The notes: generated from the sequence alone by a model not told the origin. A stretch of 25,000 bases of DNA from Chara braunii (GCA_003427395.1 BFEA01000460.1:318148-343147); one strand, 5' to 3'. Positions 7,461 through 18,954 are shown, counted from the first letter of the stretch. Numbers and translations are program-made.

Positions 7461-7875
7461 CAGTCCGCCACTCTCGCATTTGCATGAGGAGTGCCCATGA
7501 TGCCCAAGTAAGCTCACAGGAGCACCTTTGGACTTGGAGTGAGGGGGGAGGAGCCCATGCTAGTGGGAGAGCTTAGAGGAGACTAGGAGGTAGTGGAGAG
7601 GACTCTAGAGGATAGTGATGGTAGAAGAGACACTTGGAAGGTGATCCGCCATATCCCTCCTGGGTGTAGGAGAGGAGGAGAGGCTAGAGGAGCCCCATTA
7701 GCCCTCCTAGAGGGGAGGACTCCATAGCCATAGCTGGGGGAGCTTGCCATAGCCTGAGAGAAAGCAAGGGAGGAGGAGAGAAGAGCTTGAAGAAGAAGGA
7801 AGTCATAGCCAAGATAGGATTGTGCAAGGAGAGGAAGCTTCATCAAGAGGACACCAACACCAAGGAATCAACAAG
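7461..7875 (+). other. possible non-coding exon ending in a splice donor
   Basis: The stretch is purine-rich and ends AACAAG|GTGAGAG at 7876, which matches the eukaryotic 5' splice-site consensus, and is followed at once by a very long pyrimidine tract. This resembles the leader exon of a transcript or the leader of a retroelement. No 3' splice site or downstream exon can be pointed to, and no long frame is seen. It is a weak call from sequence texture only. Confidence 0.25.
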
Positions 7876-7896
7876 GTGAGAGAAAGGAAGAGGCTT

Positions 7897-7908
7897 CTTC
7901 ACCTTCAC

Positions 7909-7950
<42 letters not shown>

Positions 7951-8160
7951 TTTCTTTTTCTTCTTCTTCTTCCTCTCCTCCTTCTTCTTCCTCTTCTTCC
8001 TCCTCACTCTCTCCTTCTTCCTTCTCTTCTCTCTCATCTTCATATCCTCCTTCCTCCTCCTTACTTTCATTCTCTTTCTCTTCCTCCTCTTCTTCTCCAT
8101 CTTCATCTTCCTCATCTCTCTCCCTTTCTCCTGCATCTTCTCTTACTTCACCTTCTCTTT
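7897..8160. repeat. CTT/TCC-rich polypyrimidine tract
   Basis: About 260 bp of nearly pure pyrimidine on the plus strand, beginning with (CTT)n and passing into mixed CTTCTTCCTCC. It produces apparent Leu-rich frames on the plus strand and Lys- or Glu-rich frames on the minus strand, which are compositional artefacts. Such tracts can form triplex (H-DNA) structures, which is a general property and not shown here. Confidence 0.9.
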
Positions 8161-8189
8161 TCCATGGGCTACTCAAACTCTTCTCTTTC

Positions 8190-9610
8190 ACTTATGCACT
8201 AGGAGGTAGTACTCCGATTCCTTCCTAGATACTTCTTGATGCAATCTTTGTGATTTGGGAGCTTCAAACTTGTGTTTTTCACACTCACACTAGTAGGTAG
8301 TACAGCGCTTCACACATGGATGCTTCTTGATGCAATCTTGGTGATTTGGGAGCTTCAAACTTGTGATTTTCACACTCACACTAGTAGGTAGTGTAGCACT
8401 TCACACATGGATGCTACTTGATGCAATCTTGGTGATTTGGGAGCTTCAAACTTGTGATTTTCACACTCACACTAGTAGGTAGTGTAGCACTTCACATATG
8501 GATGCTCCTTGATGCAATCTTGGTGATTCGGGCTCTCCAAACTTGTGATTTTCACACTCACACTAGTAGGTAGTGTAGCGCTTCACCCATGAGTGATCCA
8601 TGATGCAANCTTNGTGATTTGGGNTNTCCAAACTTGTGATTTTCACACTCACACTAGTAGGTAGTGTAGCGCTTCACCCATGAGTGATCCATGATGCAAT
8701 CTTGGTGATTTGGGAGCTTCAAACTTGTGTTTTTCACACTCACACTAGTAGGTAGTGTAGCGCTTCACACATGGATGCTACTTCATCCAATCTTGGTGAT
8801 TTGGGAGCTTCAAACTTATGTTTTTCACACTCACACTAGTAGGTAATGTAGCGCTTCACACATGGATACTACTTAATGCAATCTTGGTGATTTGGGAGCT
8901 TCAAACTTGTGATTTTCACACTCACACTAGTAAGTAGTGTAGCGTTTCTCACATGGATGCTCCTTGATGCAATCTTGGTGATTTGGGCTCTTTAAACTTG
9001 TGTTTTTCACACTTACACTGGTAGGTAGTATAGCGCTTTACCCATGAGTGATCCATGATTCAATCTTGGTGATTTGGGAACTCCAAACTTGTGTTTTTCA
9101 CACTCACACTAGTAGGTAGTGTAGCGCTTCACACATAGATGCTTCTTGATGCAATCTTGGTGATTGGGAAGCTTCAAACTTGTGTTTTCCACACTCACAC
9201 TAGTAGGTAGTGTAGCGCTTCAGGCATGGATGCTTCTTGATGCAATCTTGGTGATTTGGAAGTTTCAAACTTGTGATTTTCACACTCACACTAGTGGGTA
9301 GTGTAGCGCTTCACACATGGATGCTCCTTGATGCAATCTTGGTGATTTGGGCTCTCCAAACTTGTAATTTTCACACTCACACCAGTAGGTAGTGTATCGC
9401 TTCACCCATGAGTGATCCATGATGCAATCTTGGTGATTTGGGAGCTTCAAACTTGTGTTTTTCACATTCACACTAGTAGGTAGTGTAACGCTTCACCCAT
9501 GAGTGATCCATGATGCAATCTTGGTGATTTGGGAGCTTCAAACTTGTGTTTTTCACACTCACACAAGTAGGTAGTATAACACTTTTTTCATAGATGGTCT
9601 TTGATTCAAC
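8190..9610. repeat. 91-bp tandem array, about 15 units
   Basis: The CTTGATGCAATCTTGGTGA start recurs at 8235, 8326 and 8417, exactly 91 bp apart, and on to about 9599. Each unit has CACACTCACACTAGTAGGTA in the middle. Two linked variants occur: heads GGGAGCTTC or GGGCTCTCC, and tails CACACATGGATGCT or CACCCATGAGTGATCC. Four N bases (8609, 8613, 8624, 8626) lie in one unit. The last unit degenerates before 9650. Confidence 0.95.
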
Positions 9611-9654
9611 TTCGGTGATCTTGCCTACTTAGACTCTTGTTTTCACTTATGTAA

Positions 9655-10740
9655 TAGCACGTGATGTTCTGGATGATTTTCCCTTCATATGCAAATGTTT
9701 TCCATCTAGCCTGATCACTCATTGTCATGTTCATACTTAGTGTGATGTTCTGGTTTGATCTTCCCTTTATATGCAAGTGCTTTCCATCTAGTCTAATCAC
9801 TCATTGTCATGTTCATACTTAGTGTGATGTTTCGGTTTATCTTCCCTTCATATGCAAGTGCTTTCTATCTAGTCTAGCATCTCTTTGTCTTGTTTATACT
9901 TAGTGTGATGTTCCGGATGATCTTCCCTTCATATGCAAGCGCTTTCCATCTAGTCTAGCATCTCTTTGTCTTATTCATACTTAGTGTGATGTTCCGGATG
10001 ATCTTCTCTGCACATGCACGTGCTTTTCATTAGTCTAATCACTGTTTGTCATGTTCATGCTTAGTATGATGATCCGGTTGATCTTCCCTTCACATACATG
10101 TGTTTTTCATTAGTCTAATCACTCTTTGTCATGTTTATGCTTAGTATGATGTTCCGGTTGATCTTCCCTTCACACACATGTGTTTTTCATTATTCTAATC
10201 ACTCACTGTCATGCTCATACTTAGTATGATGTTCCAGTTGATCTTCCCTTCATATACATGTGTTTTTCATTAGTATAATCACTCTTTGTCATGTTCATGC
10301 TTAGTATAATGTTCCGGTTGATCTTCCCTTCACATACATATGTTTTTCATTAGTCTGATCAGTCATTGTCATGCTCATACTTAGTGTGATGTTCGAGTTT
10401 ATCTTCCCTGCACATACATGTGTTTTTCATTAGTTTAATCACTAGTTGTCATGTTCATGCTTAGTATGATGTTCCGGTTGATCTTCCCTTCACATACATG
10501 TGTTTTTCATTAGTCTAGTCACTCATTGTAATGTTCGTACTTGGTGTGATGTTCCGGTTGATCTCCCCTTCACATGCATGTGCTTTTCCATTATCATGTT
10601 CATACTTAGTGTGATGTTCCGGATGATCTTTCCCTTCATGTGCATGTGTTTTACGCCAGTCCAGCATCTCTTTGTCTTGTTCATACTTAGTGTGATGTTT
10701 CGGATGATCTTCCCTTCGTATGCATGTACTTTCCACTAGT
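9655..10740. repeat. 80-bp tandem array
   Basis: Units carry CATGTTCATACTTAGTGTGA, TGTTCCGG, GATCTTCCCTTCA and a CTAGTCTAATCACTC tail. Spacing is 80 bp, for example from the CATG at 10210 to that at 10290. Early units are 81 bp. Flanking units with CATCTCTTTGTCTTGT tails mark a subvariant at each end. A 79-codon frame at 10500-10739 is read through the repeat and is not a gene. Confidence 0.93.
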
Positions 10741-11100
10741 CTAATCTTCATTGTCAAGTTCATGTTCCGGATCTTTTACTTTGTTGAACTCTTTTCCTTG
10801 TGCATGTGCTTCCACTAGTCTAATCTCCATTGTCAAGTTCATGTTCCGGATCTTTTACCTTGTTAAACTCTACTCATTGTGCATGCGTCTTCCACTAGTC
10901 TAGTCTCTAATTGTCAAGTTCGTGTTCCGGATCTTTACCTTGTTATTCTCTATCCTTTGTGCATGTGCTTCCACTAGTATAGTTTTTTTCATGTTCCGGA
11001 TCTTTCACTTTGTTGAACTCTTCTCCTTTGTGCATGTGCTTTCACTAGTCTAGTCTTCATTGTCAAAATCATGGTCCGGATCTTGGCTTAGTAGATCCCT
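10741..11100. repeat. 79-bp variant units, transitional array
   Basis: CATGTTCCGGATC begins units at 10761 and 10840, with diverged starts at 10921, 10990 and 11070. The units keep TGCATGTGCTTCCACTAGTC from the 80-bp type, but gain TTGTCAAGTTCATG and TTGTTGAACTC, which are characteristic of the following 33/54-bp array. They look intermediate between the two families. Confidence 0.85.
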
Positions 11101-14100
11101 TCTCCTTGTTCATTGTCAAGTTCATGTTCCCCTTCTCATTGTGCATGTCAAGTCCATATCCCGGATTTTTGCTTAATTAAGCCCTTCTCATTGTGCATTG
11201 TCAAGTTCATATTCCGGATCTTCAATCCTTTTTCTTTGTGTATTGTGAAGTTCATGTTCCCCTTCTCTTTGTGCAATGCCAAATTCATATCCCCATTCTC
11301 TTTGTGCATTGTCAAGTTTATGTTCCGGATCTTTGCTTAGTTGATCCTTTCTCCTTGTGCATTGTCAAGTTCATGATTGTACTTCTCCTAATGCATTGTC
11401 AAGCTCATGTTCCCCTTCTCTTTGTGCAATGCCAAGTTCATTTCCCCCTTCTCTTTCTGGATTCTCAAGTTCATGTTCCGGATCTTTGCTTAGTTGATCT
11501 CTTCTCCTTGTGCATTGTCAAGTTCATGATTCCCCTTCTCCTCGTGCATTGTCAAGCTCATGTTCCCCTTCTCTTTGTGCATTGTCAAGTTCATGTTTCG
11601 GATCTTTGCTTAGTAGAGTCCTTCTCCTTGTTCATTGTAAAGTTCATGTCCCGCTTCTCATTGTGCATGTCAAGTCCATATCCCAGATCTTTGCTTAGTT
11701 GAGCGCTTCTCAATGTGCACTGTCAAGTTCATATTCCAGATCTTTAATCTCTTTTCTTTGTGTATTGTCAAGTTCATGTTCCCCTTCTCTTTGTGCATTG
11801 TCAAGTTCATGTCCCCTATCTCTTTGTGCTTTATCGAGTTCATATTTCGGATCCCTGCTTAGTTGACCCCATCTCTTCTTGGATGGTCAAGTTCATATTC
11901 CGGATCTTCAATTCCTTTTCTTTGTGTATTGTCAAGTTCATGTTCCCCTTCTCTTTGTGCAATGCCAAGTTCATGTCCCCCTTCTCTTTGTGCATTGTCA
12001 AGTTCATGTTCCGGATCTTTGTTTAGTTGATCCCTTCTCCTTGTGCATTGTCAAGTTCATGATTCCCCTTCTCCTTGTGCATTGTCAACCTCATGTTCCC
12101 CTTGTCTTTGTGCAATGCCAAGTTCATGTCCCCCTTCTCTTTGTGGATTGTCAAGTTCATGTTCCGGATCTTTGCTTAGTTGATCCCTTCTCCTTGTGCA
12201 TTGTCAAGTTCATGATTCCCCTTCTCCTTGTGCATTGTCAAGCTCATGTTCCCCTTCTCTTTGTGCATTGTCAAGTTCATGTTCCGGATCTTTGCTTAGT
12301 AAAGTCCTTCTCCTTGTTCATTGTCAAGTTCATGTTCCCCTTCTTATTGTGCATGTCAAGTCCATATCCCGGATCTTTGCGTAGTTGAGCCCTTCTCATT
12401 GTGCATCGTCAAGTTCATATTCTGGATCTTTAATCCCTTTCCTTTCTGTATTGTCAAGTTCATGTTCCCCTTATCTTTGTGCATTGTCAAATTCATGTCC
12501 CCTTTCTCTTTGTGCTTTGTCAAGTTCATGTTCCGGATCCCTGCTTAGTTGACCCCATCTCTTTGTGCATGGTCAAGTTCATATTCTGGATCTTTTGCTT
12601 ATTTGATCCCTTCTCTTTGTGCATTGTCAAGTTCATGTTCCTGATTTTTGCTTAGTAGAGCCCTTCTCCTTGTTCATTGTCAAGTTCATGTTCCCCTTCT
12701 CATCGTGTATGTCAAGTCCATATCCCGGATCTTTGCTAAGTTGAGCCCTTCTCATTGTGCATTGTCAAGTTCATATTCCGGATCTTTAATCTCTTTCCTT
12801 TGTGTATTGTCAAGTTCATGTTCCCCTTCTCTTTGTGCATTGTCAAGTTCATGTCCCCCTTCTCTTTGTGCTTTGTCAAGTTTATGTCCCGGATCCCTGC
12901 TTAGTTTACCCCATCTCTTTGTGCATGGTCAAGTTAATATTCCGGATCTTTTGCTTAGTTGATCCATTCTCTTTGTGCATTGTCAAGTTCATGTTCCGGA
13001 TCTTTACTTAGTGGATCTCTTCTCCTTGTTCATTGTCAAGTTCATGTTCCCCTTCTCATTGTGCATGTCAAGTCGATATCCCTGATCTTTGCTTAGTTGA
13101 ACCCTTCTCAATGTGTATTGTCAAGTTCATATTCCGGATCTTCAATCCCTTTTCTTTGTGTATTGTCAAGTTCATGTTCCCCTTCTTTTTGTGCAATACC
13201 AAGTTCATGTCCCCCTTCTCTTTGTGCATTGTCAAGTTCATGTTCCGGATCTTTGCTTAGTTAATCCCTTCTCCTTGTGCATTGTCAAGTTCATGATTCC
13301 CCTTCTCATTGTGCATTGTCAAGTTCATGTTCCCCTTCTCTTTGCGCATTGTCAAGTTCATGTTTCGAATCTTTGCTTAGTAGAACCCTTCTCCTTGTTC
13401 ATTGTCAAGTTCATGTTCCTTCTCATTGGGCATGTCAAGTCCATATCCCGGATCTTTGCTTAGTTGAGCTCTTCTCATTGTGCATTGTCAAGTTCATATT
13501 CCGGATTTTTAATCCCTTTCCTTTGTGTATTGTCAAGTTCAAGTTCCCCTTCACTTTGTGCATTGTCAAGTTCATGTCTCCCTTCTCTTTGTGCATTGTC
13601 AAGTTCATGTTCTGGATTTTTGCCTAGTTGAGCCCTTCTCCTTGTGCATTGTCAAGTTCATATTCCAGATCTTTGCCTAGTTGATCCGTTCCCCTTATGC
13701 GTTGTCAAGTTCATGTCCCCCTTCTCTTTGTGCATTATCAAGTTCATATTCCGGAGCCTTGCTTAGTTGACCCCTTCCCTTTGTGCATTGTCAAGTCCAT
13801 ATTCCCCTTCTCTTTGTGCATTGTCAAGTTCATATCCCGGAGCTTTGCTTAGTTGATCCCTTCCCTTCGTACATTGTCAAGTTCATGTCCCCTATCCCTT
13901 TATGCATTGTCAAGTTCATGTTCCCGTTCCCTTTGTGCATTTGTCAAGTTCATGATCTCCTTCTCATTGTGCCTTGTCGAGTTCGTATTCCGGATCTTTG
14001 CTTAGTTGAGTCCTTCCCTTTGTGCATTATCAAGTTCATATTCCGAATCTTTGCTTAGTTGGTCCCTTCCCTTTGTGCATTGTCAAGTTCATGTTCTCCT

Positions 14101-14140
14101 TCTCTTTGTGCATTGTCAAATTCGTGTTCCGGATCCTCAC
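11101..14140. repeat. mixed 33/54-bp minisatellite with higher-order structure
   Basis: A short unit of about 33 bp (CATTGTCAAGTTCATGTTCC then CCTTCTCTTTGTG) alternates with a 54-bp unit that adds about 21 bp (GGATCTTTGCTTAGTTGATC). A marker subunit, GCATGTCAAGTCCATATCCC, recurs near 11146, 11668, 12352, 12708, 13065 and 13431. This shows higher-order repeats of about 355-690 bp. Since 33 and 54 are multiples of three, all three plus frames stay open for long stretches (up to 169 codons at 11193-11702 and 11879-12388). Openness in every frame argues against coding selection. Confidence 0.93.
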
Positions 14141-14275
14141 TTAGTTGAGCTCATTTTTTTGTGTCTGGCTTCTCGTTGTCATGTTCACACATAATACTCC
14201 ACGACTTATTTAGTCAAACTTATTCTATGGGACGAATGATCGACGCTACGGGGGGCTGATTTGATTAGGAGGTTT

Positions 14276-14280
<5 letters not shown>

Positions 14281-14356
<76 letters not shown>
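14281..14356. repeat. (TC)38 microsatellite
   Basis: Uninterrupted TC dinucleotides, with flanking T- and C-rich sequence to about 14420. Confidence 0.97.
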
Positions 14357-14362
<6 letters not shown>

Positions 14363-15398
14363 AGTCCTCTCTTACCCCCACTTATCACCTCGCCTTCTCT
14401 CTACCTCTCCCCTTTTCCCTCACTTGACATATGACTAACTCTTCTCCCCTCACCTCGAAACATTGTCAGGGTACGGACGGTAAACAAAATCAGACTTCAC
14501 TTTGTGGAGAAAGGGGGCAAGGGGAGGATAGACGGTCCCTTGTGCCACCAAGGAGGCAAAAGAGAAAGGACGTTTGAGAAAGTGGGAGAGAGGCGGAATC
14601 TGAAAGGGAACATAAATTGAAAGTGAGGTCAGTTTGACTCAACTATTTCCCCGACTGCATGACTATGAGAAGAGAATGGGCTGATTGAGTATCAAGAGGG
14701 AACAAAGAGTAGCCAAGAGATTTGAAAAGATAGGCATGTGGGAAGGGCTATGTGTTGACGCCCAACGGGGGATTGTATGGACTTTCTTGCTTGTGTGGGA
14801 TTGTGCAGGTAGGTGATGGCTAGAAATGCCTTAAGCGGGATAGGGGCGAGAGGAACTGGGCACCGAGAGTGAAAGGGAAGAGGGACAAAGGGGCTATGGG
14901 ACCCTTGACATAGAGGCCAACCCATGGGAATGACTTTTGAGCATGCAGATTTGGAGTGTAAATGAGCGTTGCGACCAGTGAGACTACCACCCGGCGTTGC
15001 GACCAGTGAGACTACCACCCGGCGTGAGGGTTGAGCTACATCCCCAATGTCAAAGCTCTCTCGCGCGATGGCCCACCCCCATCCATCTCAAAGCACTAGG
15101 TGGGGGTGACCTTGGGACGAATGGCCCGCGCCCTGAGCATGAGTGTAGGCGGGTCGAGCCAGCTGGGACACGCAGTGGGGTCGACTAAGGCTCGAAAGTC
15201 TACCAGGGTTTGGCCCTACACTGTGTCAGTACGTTTAAGGCAAAGGTTCTTCCGGTAACAATCGGAGAAGCTTTGCAAAACTCAAACCATGGATTATCCA
15301 GACAACTAAACTATCACAAGTACAACGTCATCCACGAGTCGCACTCCAAAAACTTATCGTCCTCATTTCCCGAGGCTACATACGAATAAACACTCCGC
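14357..15398. other. about 1 kb of unassigned sequence
   Basis: No supported gene is seen. It contains a 28-bp tandem duplicate and an inverted CACCCCCA/TGGGGGTG pair near 15074-15108. A minus-strand open frame of 108 codons (14692-15018) overlaps the duplicate and has no motif I recognise. This is one of the few longer stretches of the right half that is neither array nor LINE. Confidence 0.4.
14966..15021. repeat. 28-bp tandem duplicate
   Basis: Two identical adjoining units start GCGTTGCGACCAGTGAGACT and end ACCACCCG, at 14966-14993 and 14994-15021. Confidence 0.9.
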
Positions 15399-17060
15399 AT
15401 GGGCACACAAGATCTGGCTAACGGTCGTTTTCCGTTACCCATCCCTCCTCCATCCGAAGACCTTTCTTCGCTTTCACTGAAAAATGGAGCCCTAAGTTTT
15501 CTTTTTTTTTTTCCGTTTACTTCGTCGTTTTTCGTTACTTATCTCTCCTCCATCCCTAGGCCCTTCTTTGCTTTCGCCGAAAAATGGAGCTCGGAGTTCT
15601 TTTTTTTTCTTCGTTTACTTAGTCGTTTTTCGTTACCCATCTCTCCTCCACCCCTAGGCCTTGTTTGTTTTTGCCAAAAAATGGAATCCGGAGTTTTCTT
15701 TTTTTTCTTCGTTTACTTAGTTGTTTTCGTACCCATCCCTTCTCTACCCCTAGGCCCTTCTGTGCTTTCCTTTAAAAATGGAGTCCGGAGTTTTCTTTTT
15801 GTTTCTTCGTTTACTTAGTCATTTTTTCGTTACCCATCCTTCCTTCACCCATATGCCCTTCTTTGCTTTCGCCGAAAAATGTAACCCGGAGTTTTTGTTT
15901 TTTTCTTCGTTTACTTAGTCATTTTTCCTTACTCATCCCTCCTCTACCCCTAGGCCCTTTTTTGCTTTCCCCGAAAAATGGAGCCCAAAGTTACTTTTTG
16001 CGTTTTCGTTTACTTAGTCATTTTTCGTTACCCATCCCTCCTCTACCCCTACGCCCTTTTTTGCTTTTGTGGAAAAATGGAGCTCAGCGGTTTCTTTTTT
16101 TTCTTCGTTTAGTTAGTCGTTTTTCGTTACCCATCCCTCCTCCACCCCAAGGCCCTTATTTGCTGTCGCTGAAAAATGGAACCCGGAGGAATTTGTTTTT
16201 CTCGTTTACTTAGTCGTTCTTTGTTACCAATCCCTCCTCTACCCCTCGGCTCTTCTTTGCTTTCGCCAGAAAATGGAGCCCGGAGTTTTCTTTTTTTCCT
16301 TCGTTTCCTTAGCCGTTTTTCGTTACTCATCCCTCCTCCACCCGTAGACCTTTCTTTGCTTTCGCCAAAAAATGGAGCCCGAATTTTTTTTTTTTTCTTC
16401 GTTTACTTGGTCGTTTTTCGTTACGCATCCTTCCTTCACCCCTAGGCTCTTTTTTGCATTCGTCGAAACATAGAGCCCGAAATTTTCTTTTTTTTCTTCA
16501 TTTACTTAGTCGTAGAGCCCGAAGTTTTCTTTTTTTTCTTCATTTACTTAGTCGTTTTTCGTTACTCATCCTTCCGCTACCACTAGGCCCCTCTTTGTTT
16601 TCGTCGAAAAATAGACCCCAGAGTTTGTTTTTTTTCCTTTATTTACATAGTCATTTTTCGTTACCTATCCCTCCTCTACCCTCAGACCCTTCTTTGCTTT
16701 TGCCGAAAAATAGAGTCCAGAGTTTTCTTTTTTTTTCGTTTACTTAGTCGTTTTCCGTTACCTATCTCTCCTCTACCCTCAGACCCTTCTTTGCTTTTGC
16801 CGAAAAATAGAGCCCAAAGTTTTCTTTTTTTTTCGTTTACTTAATCATTTTTCGTTACGTATCCCTCCTCTACCCCTAGGCCCTTCTTTGTTTTCGCCGA
16901 AAAATAGAACCAAGAGTTTTTTGTTGTTTCTTTTAGTACTTAGTCGTTTTACAACACTTATATGTTTACCCCTAGGCCATTCTTTGCTTTCACGGAAAAA
17001 TAGAACTCAGAGTTTTCATTTTTTTCTCCGTATACTTAGTCGTTTTAGAACACGTATACT
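15399..17060. repeat. 99-bp tandem array
   Basis: Units contain TTTACTTAGTCGTTTTTCGT, TACCCATCCCTCCTCTACCC, CTAGGCCCTTCTTTGCTTT, CGCCGAAAAATGGAGCCCGG and a T-rich AGTTTTCTTTTTTTTCTTCG end. The period is about 99 bp with indels in the T-runs. Since 99 is 33 codons, frames of up to 139 codons arise with a KNGARSFLFF-like repeated peptide. The core ACTTAGTCGTTTT plus CTAGG plus TTTCGCCGAA is shared with the 92-bp arrays further right, so this is probably a diverged member of the same superfamily. Confidence 0.9.
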
Positions 17061-17340
17061 ATTAATCCTGAATGACCCTTACAGTCTGTTAGAAATTATA
17101 TCAGCGAGTTGTCCACGAGAATGAGTGTCGCCAATATTACTAGGAGCCAGGTCGCCGACGTTCGGGACGGTCCGAGCGCCCGAACCCAAACACCCGAACT
17201 TTCATGATTCGTTGTGGATGAGGACTCAAAAATTAAAAATTAGTTTCCCAAAATTCTGGAAAAACAATTGTTGGGCAAAAAAAAAAAAATTGAAAAAATT
17301 CAGACTGTAGTCGAGAGTTTGACAAGCCTCGAGGACCACA
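17061..17340. other. unassigned sequence between arrays
   Basis: It holds a TTCGGG/CCCGAA inverted pair (17161-17184) and an A-run near 17279. A 61-codon open frame (17125-17310) has no motif and is not called. Confidence 0.35.
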
Positions 17341-17900
17341 AAAGGTAAGGAAACTGTAGATGAGGTATTGGGAACTCAAGACTGGGTCCTGGGAACGTGG
17401 AACTGAGGACCAAGTACTGAATACGTGGAATCAGGGACTAGTTACTGTGAACTTGGAACTGGGAACCAGATACTGAGAACTTGGATGTGGGAACCGGGTA
17501 CTGGGAACTTAGAATTGGGGACGAAGTATTGGGAACGTGGAGCTGGGGACCAGGTGGGCTGGTATTTGCATGGGCGAACCGCTACAGACTGTGGCCAGAA
17601 GTTTGACAAGCCACAGGAACAACAGAAGTGAAGGAATAGACACTAGGAACTTGGGAATGAGGAACTTGGAACTTGGGACCAGGTATTGGGAATGTGTAAC
17701 TGAGGACAAGTTGTTATTGGGAACTTGGAACTGGGACGAGGTACTAGGGACGTGGAATGGGGACGAGGTGGGTTGGTATCTGCATAGGCGGGCTGGTGCG
17801 AACTGTGTGGCCAGGAGTTTGACAGGTCATGGGAAGCACAAAAGTAAAGGAACGGAGACTGAGAACTTAGAAATGAGGAACTTGGAACTGAGGACCGAGT
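17341..17900. repeat. ~28-bp GGGAACTTGGAACT minisatellite with a longer interspersed unit
   Basis: Short units resemble CTGGGAACTTGGAACTGGG followed by GACCAGGTA. They are interrupted at about 17558-17640 and 17768-17855 by a longer module with TTTGCATGGGCG or TCTGCATAGGCG, then TGTGGCCAG and AGTTTGACAAGCC. A remnant of that module lies at about 17310-17350. The composite period is about 210 bp. Frames such as 17537-18052 (171 codons) are repeat read-through. Confidence 0.85.
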
Positions 17901-18160
17901 GCTTTATCAACTTGCTCGATCAATACTTCTGTTTTTTTTATTGGTTTGGATCTTTGCGACGTTCTACTAAGAAAAAACAAGTAAATAAGCCAATATTGAG
18001 GACGAAATGCAAAGGGATCCAGTTAAATGAAGTAAGATCTATATTGAATTAGTGAGACCAGTGTTGCATAAGAATACAATCTACTAATGGCAATCCACGT
18101 TTGAAGCTTGTTTAGATAAAAAAGAGTAAGGATAAACGAGCCGAGAAAAAATTATTAAAA
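17901..18160. other. unassigned sequence
   Basis: AT-rich with no supported feature. Confidence 0.35.
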
Positions 18161-18164
18161 AATA

Positions 18165-18253
18165 GGAGGAGGAGGAGGAGGAGGAGGAGGAGGGGGCGGA
18201 TGAGGACAAGAGGAGGAGGAGGTCGCAACATGCGCACATGCACCCCCCCCCCT

Positions 18254-18299
<46 letters not shown>

Positions 18300-18302
18300 C
18301 AC
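18165..18302. repeat. (GGA)n, poly-C and (CA)n microsatellites
   Basis: GGA repeats run at 18165-18192, a C10 tract at 18243-18252, and CA repeats at about 18256-18302 with one G interruption. A T18 tract follows at 18422-18439. Confidence 0.95.
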
Positions 18303-18354
18303 ATACTCTCCTACCTGGCGATGTTGATATCGAGCGACGGGCAGTGCTGGACGA

Positions 18355-18412
18355 GAGGAGAAGGGCGGTTTCCCAAAGTCGTTTCCCAAAGAGGAGAAGG
18401 GCGGTTTCCAAA
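18355..18412. repeat. 36-bp partial tandem duplicate
   Basis: GAGGAGAAGGGCGGTTTCC occurs at 18355 and 18391, separated by CAAAGTCGTTTCCCAAA. Confidence 0.8.
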
Positions 18413-18439
18413 ATATTGTACTTTTTTTTTTTTTTTTTT

Positions 18440-18660
18440 ACTTATTTATTTTTCTTTATTCTCTACTAACTAATCCTCCCTAAGGCTTCTTCGAAGATTA
18501 CGCTTATGTTTTTCTTCTTTTATTTTTTCGGTACTTAGTCTGTTTTAGTGTTCATCATTCACCAACTCTCCCTAAGGCTTCGTCAAGTATTATATTTTTT
18601 TTATCCATGTACTTAGCCAGTTTTAGGATTTTCCATCAACCCAATCTCCTTATGATTCAA
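18440..18660 (+). repeat. 92-bp array, plus orientation
   Basis: CCCTAAGGCTTC recurs at 18478 and 18570 (92 bp). It is accompanied by GGTACTTAGTC or GTACTTAGCC and GTTTTAG. The reverse complement of this unit forms the array at 23930-25000. Confidence 0.8.
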
Positions 18661-18952
18661 CTTGCAGAGATTGCAATTAGGTTTCCTTGAAGGTTGCAAT
18701 TACATTTTTGCCGAAGTGCAATCTTGGTGAAGATTGAAGTTAGGTTTGGACGAAAATTATTGTTAGGCTTTGTCGAAGATTGCAGTTAGGGTTTCGCCGA
18801 AGATTGCAGTTCGGTTTCACCGAATATTTCAATCAAGTTTTGCCTAAAACTATTTCAGTTTGGGTTTGTTGAATATTGTAGTTAAGTTTCACTAAATATT
18901 CTTGTTAGGGCGCTAAAGTTTCGGCGAAGATTGTAGTTAGGTTTCGTCGAAC
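18661..18952. repeat. degenerate 23-24-bp array
   Basis: Units look like GAAGATTGCAGTTAGGTTTC then GCC, repeated about 11 times with much drift. CGAAGATT also occurs in the 92-bp unit, so the short repeat may have grown from part of it. The LINE is inserted in the last unit. Confidence 0.8.
18939..18952. repeat. LINE target-site duplication, left copy
   Basis: AGGTTTCGTCGAAC, identical over 14 bp to 23482-23495 directly after the poly-A tail. Confidence 0.9.
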
Positions 18953-18954
18953 AA

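Noticed and set aside
7822-8202. Leu-rich plus frame and Lys/Glu-rich minus frames
   Set aside because: They are low-complexity translations of the CTT/TCC tract. Several frames are open at once.
11193-12388. Two 169-codon plus-strand frames with a repeated VHCQVHVPLLF-like peptide
   Set aside because: The 33- and 54-bp units are multiples of three, so all three plus frames are open over long stretches. This is a property of the satellite and not evidence of a repeat protein.
8190-14140. CRISPR-like array of repeats and spacers
   Set aside because: The units are contiguous and homologous along their whole length, with no unique spacers and no cas genes. The genome is eukaryotic.
14206-14388. 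Arg/Glu-rich minus-strand frame
   Set aside because: It is a translation of the TC microsatellite.
15399-16747. Plus-strand frames with repeated KNGARSFLFF-type peptides
   Set aside because: They follow from the 99-bp (33-codon) period and T-rich tracts. They break wherever T-run length changes, with no sign of frame conservation.
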